From: Denitrovibrio sp.
Lineage (GTDB): Bacteria; Chrysiogenota; Deferribacteres; Deferribacterales; Geovibrionaceae
NCBI GenBank assembly: GCA_002869185.1
Contig: PKTN01000009.1
Location: 1-64,000, forward strand
Direction: 5' to 3'
DNA: 64,000 nucleotides
Part shown: one piece after another, positions 1 to 8,580 of the stretch
How the letters are laid out: each line of letters begins with the position of its first letter
How positions within the stretch are numbered: position 1 is the first letter of the stretch
The notes under the pieces: generated by a model
What the model saw: the letters and a program-made list of their open reading frames with translations, nothing else
Database searches by the model: none
What the model was told of the DNA's origin: nothing
Position numbers and translations under genes: made by a program

Positions 1-1845
1 AGCGGTTTGTATCAGAGCAAAGGTTTGAATAATGTTACCATCCATAGTCCATATTGATACTCCGCCATCAGCAGTATTTCTCCAAACTAGGTCAGATTTA
101 CCATCACCATCTGCATCGAATGTTGTATTTGTAATGTTATGCTCAGTATAAGTTATAGAGCTACTTGCATTATCTCCATCTGTTGTGATAGATATCGTTG
201 ACTTGGTTGGAGTTAGCCAAAGCTTAGATGTATCTGAATTTGTAATTGATTTAAAAGATATTGTGTGACTTCCAACACTAACATCTTCTACTGTTACGCC
301 TGAGTTATTCCAAGCTCCACCATCTATTGCCCACTGAGCTCCATCTGCGATTGCTCCTGCAGGTGATATTGTTACAGTAACTGTTCCAACCCCAAAAGAG
401 ACAATTGCATCGTATAAGTTGATTCTAGGTTTAACAACGCCATTTTTTGAGTCTGTTACAGATTTTCCAGTAGTTTTTAAGGCTGACTCTATCTCAGCTA
501 CTGTCGCAGTATTATTGGCTCCCTTGACTACAGCGAATGCTCCTGCTACGTGTGGAGTTGCCATAGATGTACCTTGCCAAGCCGAGTATCCACCACCAGG
601 AACAGAAGATGTAATGTATTGTCCAGGTGCAAGTAAATCTACTAGTGATGAGCTGTTAGAAAATGACGAAACAGCATCGATTGTTGTTCCAGAAGAACCA
701 TCTTGAGTAGAGCCTACCGCTATAGCTGTTGAGATGCAGCCGGGTGCACTTATTCCATTTGAATAACCATCGTTACCCGTTGCAATGACAGTTGCTATGC
801 CAGCTGACTTGAGGTTGTCTATAATTGATTTTCTAGAGTCTGAGTCACATGCCGAGGTGTATTTACCGCCACCAAGGCTCATGTTGATTGAGGCGATATC
901 ATATGTATTACGAAGTGCATAAACTCTTTCAAGTCCTCTAGTTTGATCACTTGTATAAGAGAGAGCTTTTCCGTTAATATTAGTAAATACATTAATTGCA
1001 ATTATTTTAGCATCTTTTGCAACACCGTATATTGATCCGTTATCGCCAGCAATTGTTCCTGCAACGTGTGTGCCATGGTCGCAACCTGTGACGCCAGCAC
1101 TACAGTTAACACCAGAACCAGATGCCGTAGAGGATGTAACTCCTCCTGGGCAAAGGCTTATGTACCCACCAGCACCACCAGCGTTCGAATAACAAGCTTC
1201 TGATATTACTTTACCAGAAAGGAATGCATGAGTTTTTTCTACACCTGTGTCGAGAACCGCTACTGTTTGTCCACTACCTGTATCCCCATTTGCCCATGCA
1301 TTAGTAGCTTGAATAATGACGTTACTTTCTGCCATTGTAACAGAAGATAGTTCGTCAATCTGTATATCAGCGATCTCTTCGATATCTATAAAGTCTTGGA
1401 TATCATCTTTTTTAATGCGAAGAGACATGTATGGGACAGTCTCTAATTTACTAACTTTTAGATTCTTGTAATAGCTGTGTTTTTTGGCTAATTTCTTAAG
1501 GATTTTATCCTGAGCATTTTTAATATTTTTACGTTGATTATTTTTTGATGTGTCTGATAGAAAACCTTCTGGTTTAAAATCACTATCTACTTTGATAATC
1601 AGCTGGACTTCGTCTTGTGGATCTTTATTGTTGAATGCTTTATTGAATTTTTTAAGGAGCCTATCAGTTTTTTGAGACGGAGATTCAACGTCCATTTTAG
1701 ATATAGCATCATCTTTAAAATAATGCTTAGCCCATGACGGAATCTTGTCTGGTTGTTGGGCATTGGCAAAAGAGAAAGAAAGAATCAGAAGTAGAATCGC
1801 TAATATTAATTTTAAACGCATTGTGTTTTGTATGTATCTAATCAT
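1..1845 (-). CDS. Secreted S8 (subtilisin-like) serine protease with C-terminal FG-GAP-like repeat, 3' end outside window
   Basis: A secreted endopeptidase of the subtilase family; 615 codons are visible and the reading frame runs off the window edge. The start is the ATG at 1845, preceded by GAGGTG six bases upstream. A hydrophobic signal peptide covers about residues 10-30 (ends ..SFAN-AQQ). Residues 60-170 look like an inhibitor-type propeptide. The catalytic triad is in one frame: Asp199 (AVLDTGV), His257 (DHGTHVAGT), Ser427 (GTSMATPHVAG). Cysteines flank the His region and may form disulfides. After the peptidase comes a PEGA-like stretch and then an FG-GAP/VCBS-type unit with a DADGDGKSDLVWRN motif, often calcium-binding. 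It stands alone on the minus strand downstream of the secA terminator, so it is probably its own transcription unit. Family call is firm; substrate unknown. Confidence 0.93.
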   Translation of the reverse strand, partial: MIRYIQNTMRLKLILAILLLILSFSFANAQQPDKIPSWAKHYFKDDAISKMDVESPSQKTDRLLKKFNKAFNNKDPQDEVQLIIKVDSDFKPEGFLSDTSKNNQRKNIKNAQDKILKKLAKKHSYYKNLKVSKLETVPYMSLRIKKDDIQDFIDIEEIADIQIDELSSVTMAESNVIIQATNAWANGDTGSGQTVAVLDTGVEKTHAFLSGKVISEACYSNAGGAGGYISLCPGGVTSSTASGSGVNCSAGVTGCDHGTHVAGTIAGDNGSIYGVAKDAKIIAINVFTNINGKALSYTSDQTRGLERVYALRNTYDIASINMSLGGGKYTSACDSDSRKSIIDNLKSAGIATVIATGNDGYSNGISAPGCISTAIAVGSTQDGSSGTTIDAVSSFSNSSSLVDLLAPGQYITSSVPGGGYSAWQGTSMATPHVAGAFAVVKGANNTATVAEIESALKTTGKSVTDSKNGVVKPRINLYDAIVSFGVGTVTVTISPAGAIADGAQWAIDGGAWNNSGVTVEDVSVGSHTISFKSITNSDTSKLWLTPTKSTISITTDGDNASSSITYTEHNITNTTFDADGDGKSDLVWRNTADGGVSIWTMDGNIIQTFALIQTA

Positions 1846-1869
1846 TACGGCACCTCATGTATAGTAAAA

Positions 1870-1896
1870 AATATAACCTATAAGCACCTATGACAA
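1870..1896 (-). promoter_or_regulatory. Possible sigma70-like promoter for the S8 protease
   Basis: On the minus strand TTGTCA (1891-1896) is followed by TATATT (1870-1875) with a 15-base spacer, about 25 bases upstream of the protease ATG. The spacer is shorter than the usual 16-18, so this is tentative. Confidence 0.3.
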
Positions 1897-2017
1897 GTAA
1901 AAAATACCATTTCTAGTAGTGCTGCATAAGTGTTGATATAACTATACATTACGGTAATCGTACAAATTACGATTAACTTTAAATAATTTTGTTGAGTAGT
2001 GTAACTAATAATGGGCG

Positions 2018-2046
2018 AAAAAAAAAGGACGGTAAGAATACCGCCC
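2018..2046 (-). terminator. Rho-independent terminator after secA
   Basis: On the minus strand an eight-pair stem GGGCGGTA / TACCGTCC (one G-T wobble) with a short loop is followed directly by nine T residues (2018-2026). It lies about 30 bases beyond the secA stop codon and closes the psiE-like/secA unit. Confidence 0.85.
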
Positions 2047-2075
2047 TCATGAATATTTTACTTATTTTGTTATTA

Positions 2076-4685
2076 CTAGACTTCGATCTCTTCTTCAGTA
2101 GCAGAAGCCTCTTCCTGAACACCATGACACTTTTTAAATTTCTTACCACTACCACAAGGGCAAGGGTCGTTACGACCTACCTTTGGCATATTTCTAGTCA
2201 CAGGTTTCTTCTTCGCTTCTTGTTGTTGGTCGTCGCCAAAAATGTCCTTGTGCTCTTCAGTTGTTTGAACCTTTTCACGCTTGGATGCTTGCTCTACGTC
2301 TGACTCTTCCTGAACCTGTACGTGGAAAAGGAACTTAACCACATCAGAGTTCACCTTATTCAGCATCTCGAGAAATAGATTATAAGCTTCACGTTTGTAT
2401 TCATTAAGTGGGTCTTTTTGACCGTAACCACGTAGTCCAACAGAGTCTCTGAGGTAATCCATCTGGTGTAGGTTCTCTTTCCATTTAGTGTCTAGGATAT
2501 TGATATAGAGGAATCTAACAACCTCTGCAAAGTAACCACCGAACTGGTCACGCTTCTCTTCAAGTTTTTTGTTAACAAGCTCATTTAGCGTTTTAAGGTC
2601 ATTCTGGAGCTCTTTTCTATCTTCATTAAACTTGAACTCTATATCAAATATTTGCTCAATCTCGTTTTCAAATTCAGCAAAATCAGGCTTCTCTGTAGCA
2701 TTTATGAATACTTCGACCATATTGTCGATTACGCCATCTATAGTCTCTTGGATGATCTGCTCATTTGCGTCACCAGCGATAACATCTTTCCTAAGAGAAT
2801 AGACTACGTTTCTTTGCTGATTCATTACGTTGTCATAATCAAGGAGGTGTTTTCTTATCTCAAAGTGAAATCCCTCAACCTTCTTCTGTGCGCCTTCTAT
2901 AGACTTAGAGATGATAGGGTGTTGAATAGACTCACCCTCTTTCATACCAAGTTTTTCCATGATAGAAGAGATCTTTTCAGAACCGAAGATACGCATAAGG
3001 TCATCTTCAAGTGAAACATAGAACCTTGACGAACCAGGATCACCCTGGCGTCCTGCTCTACCTCGTAGCTGGTTATCTATTCGCCTTGATTCGTGTCTGT
3101 CAGTACCAAGGATATGGAGTCCACCGAGGTCAGCGATCCCTTCACCAAGTTTAATGTCAGTACCACGTCCTGCCATGTTAGTAGCGATTGTGATAGCACC
3201 CTTCTGACCAGCATCTTTAATAATATCTGCTTCACGCTCGTGGTTCTTAGCGTTGAGAACTTCGTGTTTGATTTTACGTTTATTAAGTACAGAACTGATG
3301 ATCTCAGTCTTTTCGATAGAGCTTGTACCAACGAGCACTGGTCTACCGATCTTGTTCATATCTTCTATTTCATCAACGATTGCGTCGAACTTCTCTTTAA
3401 CAGTTCTGTAGATAACGTCTGGGTTATCTTTACGAACCATAATCATGTTTGTAGGTATAACTGCAACCTCTAGATTATAGATCGACTGGAATTCTTGCGC
3501 CTCAGTCATGGCAGTACCTGTCATACCTGAGAGTTTGTCATACATACGGAAAAAGTTTTGGAATGTGATAGATGCGAGTGTTTGGTTCTCACTTTCGATA
3601 TTTACACCCTCTTTTGCCTCTAGTGCTTGATGCATACCATCAGCGTAACGTCTTCCAGGTTGCATTCTACCTGTAAATTCATCGACGATGATAACCTCAC
3701 CGTCTTTAACCACATAGTCCACATCCTTGTTGTAAAGTGCGTGTGCTTTGATGGAGTTATTAAAGTGGTGGAGCATATCTACATATTTAATATCGAATAT
3801 GTTATCTATACCCATAGCTTTTTCGATGGCATTGATACCATCATCGTTGAGCTGGGCAGTTTTATTTTTTTCATCAAGTGTGTAGTGCGTATGAGGTACA
3901 AGGTCTTTAACAATAGTGTTCACTTCGTAGTAATGGTCAGTCACTCGCTCAGTAGGTCCAGAGATAATAAGTGGTGTCCTAGCCTCATCAATAAGGATGG
4001 AGTCAACCTCATCGACAATAGCAAAGTTAAGCTCTTTTTGTGCGAGTTGCTCTTCTGGTGATTTCATATTGTCACGGAGATAATCGAAACCAAATTCGTT
4101 ATTTGTTCCGTATGTTATGCTAGCACTGTATGCCTCTTCTCTGCTGCACGCTTCTAGCTTAGTTGTGAATTATTCTTTATTGTCCCATACGATCCTGTAT
4201 GAAACCTGATGCTGAATAACTCCAACTGTCAAACCAAGGTAAAGATATAATGGAGACATCCACTGAGCATCTCGTCTTGCGAGATAATCGTTCACAGTTA
4301 CGAGGTGAGCACCCTTTCCACTGATACCGTTAAGATAGAGAGCAAGAGTAGCCACGAGAGTTTTACCCTCACCAGTTTTCATCTCTGCGATCTTCCCTTT
4401 ATGTAGAGCGTAACCACCCATTATCTGCACATCGAAGTGTCTCATACCGAGTGTTCTTATTGATGCTTCACGAGCAAGAGCAAAAGCCTCATGTAAGATA
4501 TCATCTTCAGTTTTGCCATTTTTAAGAGCTTCACGAAAACCCTCAGTCTTAGCTATCATTTCTTCTTCGGTGAGTTTTTTGCATGCATCTTCAAGAGCAG
4601 CAACCCCATCTATAACAGGCTGAAGTTTCTTTATATATCTATCTGCATAGGAACCAAAAATCTTTTTAGCGACACTTTTTAACAT
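2076..4685 (-). pseudogene. secA: Preprotein translocase ATPase SecA, interrupted by an in-frame TAA at codon 172
   Basis: SecA is the cytoplasmic motor that drives proteins through SecYEG. The reading frame of 869 codons has normal SecA length and domains: Walker A GEGKT at residues 105-109, Walker B VDEVD at 224-228, helicase motifs including [12 protein letters not shown] and [13 protein letters not shown], and a C-terminal zinc motif [14 protein letters not shown]. Between IVWDNKE and [14 protein letters not shown] a TAA (4170-4172) interrupts the frame; the sequence continues in the same frame as [18 protein letters not shown], a SecA signature. CAA (Gln) to TAA would be a single change. 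A working secA is essential, so sequence error, readthrough or a second copy must be considered. Start ATG at 4685 has GGAG nine bases upstream. The PsiE-like gene lies 56 bases upstream on the same strand. Confidence 0.9.
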
Positions 4686-4741
4686 TTATAATCTCCATGT
4701 AATAAAACTCAATTAATTAGACCGTTAACGATCAAAAAAGT

Positions 4742-5635
4742 TTAGTCATTTCCTTCTGTTCTAACGATAAGCCAGAATATAAGACCAAGTATTAGAATTG
4801 CACTTAGGATAAATCCGTATTGTATAATATTACCCTTCTCATGCTTGAGAGTCATGATAAGAAGGTCTCTGATAAAAGCGACCAACGCAACACTTATAAA
4901 GACGGAGGTTTTAAATTTACCACCCCGTATTATCTGAACCTCAGTATGTAAAAGCTCCACTAGTACCCATATGATAAGTAGTGAACCGAGTGCAGTAATG
5001 AGCATTGTCTCTGCATGCCCCTTAAGCAGATGAACTATGTCCATAGCAAAGATACCGACTGACATGAGTGTAAGACAAATCAGGACAGCAACAAGTATAG
5101 AGTGCATGAGGAGTGAAAATCGCTCAGAAAAATCTACTACGATCTTACGCCAGCTGAATACCGTAGAGTACTTGCTAACAGTTTTGTCGTAGTAAGCACT
5201 AAGCATCAGCTCGTTGTTTATATCGAGCATCTTGTGCAAAGACAAGAGGATGCTCTTTCTTTTAAGATCGTCGTCAAGATTCTGAAAGATTTTTTCGTGC
5301 ATCCATAATCTAGCAAAGCTGATCATCGCAGTAAGAAAATCAGGGTCGAAGTCGTACTTATAGATTCCTGCACCCTGTTTATAAAGGAAGCTGAAATAGT
5401 TATTGTTTGGACTACCATCGAAAATCCTATCGAACCATTCGCCAAGTTTTTCTTTATGGTCTAGGAGAACGTTTGACTGTTTCTCGGTAAGTTTGAACTT
5501 TACTGAGAGAGCATCGTAATAGTCTTCTACGAATTCATTTTTGCATTTCGCCATAATAGGCTGTAGATAAAGAAGATTCTCTATGTCTTTTTCAGACAGG
5601 TCATAATGCTTCTGTAAACTTTGCTGATACCGCAT
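4742..5635 (-). CDS. PsiE-family membrane protein with N-terminal globin-like sensor domain
   Basis: A 297-residue protein with two parts. Residues 1-170 are all-helical and resemble a protoglobin/globin-coupled sensor domain (for example FFSFLYKQGAG.. and ARLWMHEKIF). I cannot find the proximal histidine at the place expected in heme-binding protoglobins, so heme binding is doubtful. Residues 180-297 have four hydrophobic segments and the PsiE signature region EVQIIRGGKFKTSVFISVAL..IRDLLI, known from phosphate-starvation-inducible protein E of unknown function. It precedes secA in the same orientation with a 56-base gap. Start ATG has GGAG seven bases upstream. PsiE part is fairly sure; the globin part is a weaker fold-level call. 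Confidence 0.7.
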   Translation of the reverse strand: MRYQQSLQKHYDLSEKDIENLLYLQPIMAKCKNEFVEDYYDALSVKFKLTEKQSNVLLDHKEKLGEWFDRIFDGSPNNNYFSFLYKQGAGIYKYDFDPDFLTAMISFARLWMHEKIFQNLDDDLKRKSILLSLHKMLDINNELMLSAYYDKTVSKYSTVFSWRKIVVDFSERFSLLMHSILVAVLICLTLMSVGIFAMDIVHLLKGHAETMLITALGSLLIIWVLVELLHTEVQIIRGGKFKTSVFISVALVAFIRDLLIMTLKHEKGNIIQYGFILSAILILGLIFWLIVRTEGND

Positions 5636-5753
5636 TTAAAACTCCAACCAGTTGAATGGTAAGCTGTTACTAGGAAATAGATATTTATTTTTTAGCTATG
5701 TTAAGATAATATAACCTGACGATAAAGTAAAATAAAACTTGAGGTGATTAGCT

Positions 5754-6338
5754 GTGTCAGAGCGTATAGCCAAAATTGAGCGTAAAACAACTGAGACAGA
5801 GATTTCTGTCAGCCTGAATGTTGACGGAAGCGGTAAATACAATGTGAGCACTGGTGTGGGTTTTCTCGACCATATGCTAGAGCTTTTTACGAGACATGGT
5901 TCATTTGACTTAGACGTAAAGTGCAACGGTGACACTCATATTGACGCTCATCATACAGCAGAAGATATCGCTATAGTTATAGGTGACGCATTCGCTCAGG
6001 CTCTTGGGGATAAACGTGGTATCAAGAGATATGGTTTCTTTCTCCTACCTATGGACGAGACACTTATTGAATGTGCTGTGGATTTTTCTGGCAGAACTTA
6101 TCTCAACTTCGATGCCGCTATACCAGCTTACAAGGTTGGTGATTTCGATACTGAGCTTGTTGAAGAGTTCTTTAAGGCGTTTGCTGACAGAGCCGCAATC
6201 AACCTGCACATAGTTAAGCGTTATGGTCGTAATACACACCATATCATCGAAGGTATATTTAAATGTGTGGCAAGGTCTATAAAGGATGCAGTAGTAATAG
6301 AGTCAAACGAAATTCCTTCAACTAAAGGGTCGCTTTGA
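5754..6338 (+). CDS. hisB: Imidazoleglycerol-phosphate dehydratase
   Basis: Catalyses the sixth histidine step, imidazole-glycerol phosphate to imidazole-acetol phosphate, in the cytoplasm. At 194 residues it is the monofunctional form, without the phosphatase half of enterobacterial HisB. Manganese-binding motifs are present twice: GVGFLDHMLE with HIDAHHTAEDIAI, and GRNTHHIIEGIFK near the C-terminus; DFSGRTYL also matches. The start is GTG at 5754 with GAGGTG seven bases upstream. It opens a plus-strand group hisB-hisH-hisA, divergent from the psiE-like/secA unit. Confidence 0.96.
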   Translation: MSERIAKIERKTTETEISVSLNVDGSGKYNVSTGVGFLDHMLELFTRHGSFDLDVKCNGDTHIDAHHTAEDIAIVIGDAFAQALGDKRGIKRYGFFLLPMDETLIECAVDFSGRTYLNFDAAIPAYKVGDFDTELVEEFFKAFADRAAINLHIVKRYGRNTHHIIEGIFKCVARSIKDAVVIESNEIPSTKGSL

Positions 6339-6384
6339 GCGACAGCCCCATTATAAGTTGATAGGCTGAGTGCCTTGTTTTTGC

Positions 6385-6401
6385 GGCTTATATTATAAGC
6401 C
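6385..6401. repeat. Short perfect palindrome in the hisB-hisH gap
   Basis: The sequence GGCTTATA-T-TATAAGCC is a perfect palindrome with a one-base centre. A related stretch, GGCTTATAATAAGC, occurs in the hisH-hisA gap at about 7170-7183. The two gaps may hold members of one small intergenic element, but the similarity is short. Confidence 0.4.
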
Positions 6402-6429
6402 TGATGAGTATTATATTTAAATAAATTTA

Positions 6430-6523
6430 GTCATTGCGAACCCTTTAGGGTGAAGCAATCTTATCCTATGGTTACAGCAAATATGCTTGGAAGATTGCCA
6501 CGTCGCAAGCTCCTCGCAATGAC
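6430..6523. repeat. Palindromic interspersed repeat (GTCATTGCGA...TCGCAATGAC type)
   Basis: A 94-base imperfect inverted repeat begins GTCATTGCGA and ends TCGCAATGAC, with inner arms TGAAGCAATCTTATCC and GGAAGATTGCCACGTCGCA. Elements of this look are scattered between genes of many bacteria as non-coding palindromes. It lies between hisB and hisH and ends 17 bases before the hisH ATG. The hairpin could affect hisB-hisH transcription. Confidence 0.85.
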
Positions 6524-6540
6524 ATATAAAAGGAAAAAAA

Positions 6541-7161
6541 ATGATTTCGGTAATAGATTATGGAATGGGGAATCTGAAAAGTGTTGAAAAGGCGCTTCAG
6601 TCCCTCGGGTATGACGCAAAGATAACGTCAAACCCAGAAGAAGTTATAAAGTCAGATAGAGCTGTTTTGCCTGGTGTTGGAGCTTTTGCTGATTGTAGAA
6701 AAGGACTTAAAGAGAGTGGGCTTGAAGAGGCTACACTTGAGTTTATAAAATCTGGCAGACCGCTACTCGGTATTTGTGTTGGAATGCAGATGCTATTTGA
6801 AAAGGACTATGAGTTTGGTGAGCATGAAGGCTTTGGATATTTCAAAGGTTCAGTACGCAAATTCCCAGACGAGATAGTCAAGCAAGGTATGAAGATTCCT
6901 CAGATGGGTTGGAATACAATCATTAAGAAGTTTGACCACCCTCTACTTGAAGGAGTGGCTACTGGTGACTATTTCTATTTTGTTCACTCATATAGAGCTA
7001 TGTCAGAAAATCCACAGGCGGAAGCACTCACTTGTGACTATGGTGGCGAGTTTACCGCTATGGTTATAAGGGATAATGTCGCTGCGACCCAGTTTCACCC
7101 TGAAAAGAGCCAGAAGCTTGGTCTGCACTTACTGAACAACTTCGCTAACTGGAATGTTTAG
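6541..7161 (+). CDS. hisH: Imidazole glycerol phosphate synthase, glutamine amidotransferase subunit
   Basis: HisH hydrolyses glutamine and feeds ammonia to HisF for making imidazole-glycerol phosphate and AICAR. The 206-residue protein has class I amidotransferase motifs: GMGNLKSVEKAL at the start, LPGVGAFADC, nucleophile Cys in GICVGMQMLFE (about residue 79) and the His-Glu of FHPEKSQKLG near the end. ATG at 6541 follows AAAGGA. It lies 202 bases after hisB, separated by a palindromic repeat. hisF is not seen in the window. Confidence 0.96.
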   Translation: MISVIDYGMGNLKSVEKALQSLGYDAKITSNPEEVIKSDRAVLPGVGAFADCRKGLKESGLEEATLEFIKSGRPLLGICVGMQMLFEKDYEFGEHEGFGYFKGSVRKFPDEIVKQGMKIPQMGWNTIIKKFDHPLLEGVATGDYFYFVHSYRAMSENPQAEALTCDYGGEFTAMVIRDNVAATQFHPEKSQKLGLHLLNNFANWNV

Positions 7162-7162
7162 C

Positions 7163-7234
7163 AACTTTAGGCTTATAATAAGCTGATCAACTGAGCATCA
7201 TTTTTATGTGGCTCATGTTATTCGCCTAAAGGTT
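7163..7234. other. Imperfect long hairpin in the hisH-hisA gap
   Basis: Directly after the hisH stop, AACTTTAGGC (7163-7172) can pair with GCCTAAAGGTT (7224-7234, one bulge), and inside it TGAGC (7192-7196) with GCTCA (7211-7215). There is no T-run after it, so it is not a classic terminator. It could be an intergenic palindrome or mRNA structure; function not known. Confidence 0.45.
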
Positions 7235-7313
7235 AGTATGATTTAAGAACTTTTGCCGATTTATAGCGTAAATCGATAATTCAAATATTGTTTCGATAAC
7301 TGGAGTAAAGAAG

Positions 7314-8030
7314 ATGCTTATTTTACCTGCAATAGACCTGCTTAATGGAAAGGCTGTACGCCTGAAGCAGGGTGATATGGATGATTATACAGTTTATTAT
7401 GACAATCCACTCGATGCGGCAAAAATGTTCGCAGACATGGGTGTTAAGCGTCTACATATAGTAGACCTTGATGGAGCTAGAAAAGGTGAGGCGACAAACT
7501 TCGACATTATAGAAAAGATAGTTTCGACTGCTGGGATGGAGATTGAAGTTGGCGGTGGTATCCGCAACCTTGAGCGTCTTGAAGCTTATTTTAATATAGG
7601 CGTTAAGTACGGCATCCTTGGAACAGTCGTTGTGAAAGACCCTGATTTCGTTAAGGCTGCTATGAAAAAATATCCGGGACAGATTATCCTTGGTGTAGAT
7701 TCAAAAGAGGGATTTGTCGCTACTGAAGGCTGGTATGAGAAGAGCACAGTGACTGCTGTAGACCTAATCAATAGCTACGAAGGCTATGAGGCTGAGTCTG
7801 TTATCTATACAGACATTATGCGTGACGGTATGCTCTCTGGGATAAACCTCGAGGCGACTCTTAACTTAGCGGCTAATATCAAATATCCTGTGATCGCATC
7901 TGGTGGTCTTAAGGGGATAGAAGACATCGAAGCTCTTAACGGCAAAAAAGGGATCCTCGGTGCTATCACTGGCAAGGCTTTCTACGAAGGCAAAATAGAC
8001 TTGAAAGAAGCACTCAAGTTACAAGGATAG
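7314..8030 (+). CDS. hisA: Phosphoribosylformimino-5-aminoimidazole carboxamide ribotide isomerase
   Basis: HisA is the (beta/alpha)8-barrel isomerase that opens the ribose of ProFAR to PRFAR in histidine synthesis. The 238-residue protein shows the N-terminal catalytic Asp in LPAIDLLNGKAVRLKQGD, the first phosphate site VGGGIRNLE, LGVDSKEG in the middle, YTDIMRDGMLSG, and the second phosphate site ASGGLKGIEDI. Length and motifs fit the family. The start ATG at 7314 follows GGAGTAAAGAAG. pgpA begins six bases after its stop. Confidence 0.96.
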   Translation: MLILPAIDLLNGKAVRLKQGDMDDYTVYYDNPLDAAKMFADMGVKRLHIVDLDGARKGEATNFDIIEKIVSTAGMEIEVGGGIRNLERLEAYFNIGVKYGILGTVVVKDPDFVKAAMKKYPGQIILGVDSKEGFVATEGWYEKSTVTAVDLINSYEGYEAESVIYTDIMRDGMLSGINLEATLNLAANIKYPVIASGGLKGIEDIEALNGKKGILGAITGKAFYEGKIDLKEALKLQG

Positions 8031-8035
8031 AAAAC

Positions 8036-8503
8036 ATGCACAAGTTATATATGATGGTTGCACTCGGTTTCGGTTCAGGTAAGGCTCCATTCGCTCCGGG
8101 CACATTTGGAACGCTGGCGGCTATTATTCCTGTACTTATCACTGCTCAGATGCCTTATATTTCAAAGGCGGCTATATTTGCTGTTATGCTTATACTGGGT
8201 ACTGTGGCATCTCAATATCATGGTGTTTACACTGGCGAGAAGGATGCATCTGAAGTGGTTATCGACGAGATCGCCGCTTATTACATGATCTTTCTGTTCT
8301 TCCCGGTTAACGTTTTCACTATTGTGGTTGGATTTATTCTGTTTAGAATATTTGACATAACGAAGCCTTACCCTATTAAGAAGCTAGAGAAGCTTGAGGG
8401 TGGCGTTGGTGTTATGGTGGACGATCTTATGGCTGGGCTATATTCGATGATATGTCTCGCTTTCTTATACATTTGCTACATTATGTTATTTGCTCACGCA
8501 TAA
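8036..8503 (+). CDS. pgpA: Phosphatidylglycerophosphatase A
   Basis: Removes the phosphate from phosphatidylglycerol phosphate at the inner membrane, the last step to phosphatidylglycerol. The 155-residue protein has the family motifs GSGKAPFAPGTFGTLAA at the N-terminus, DEIAAYYMIFLF, FRIFDITKPYPIKKLEKL and GVGVMVDDLMAGLYS, plus several hydrophobic helices. It starts six bases after hisA and is followed 77 bases later by cinA; a pgpA-cinA pairing is common in bacteria. Confidence 0.95.
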   Translation: MHKLYMMVALGFGSGKAPFAPGTFGTLAAIIPVLITAQMPYISKAAIFAVMLILGTVASQYHGVYTGEKDASEVVIDEIAAYYMIFLFFPVNVFTIVVGFILFRIFDITKPYPIKKLEKLEGGVGVMVDDLMAGLYSMICLAFLYICYIMLFAHA

Positions 8504-8580
8504 TTTCTCTTTGTTACAATATTAAATATGGCAAATTGTGTCGCTTGTTTGAAGCACGCAATTTCTTAAAGGAATAGAAA

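Noticed and set aside
419-706. Plus-strand ORF of 95 codons
   Set aside because: It lies opposite the S8 protease, whose catalytic motifs are in one continuous minus-strand frame; no ribosome site or family match.
1955-1975. Inverted repeat TAATCGT / ACGATTA as a terminator
   Set aside because: No T-run on either side and it is far from gene ends; could be an operator for the protease but nothing supports that.
1989-4061. Several plus-strand ORFs of 77-144 codons opposite secA
   Set aside because: They mirror the conserved secA frame and have low-complexity, Ser/Val/Phe-rich translations typical of antisense shadows.
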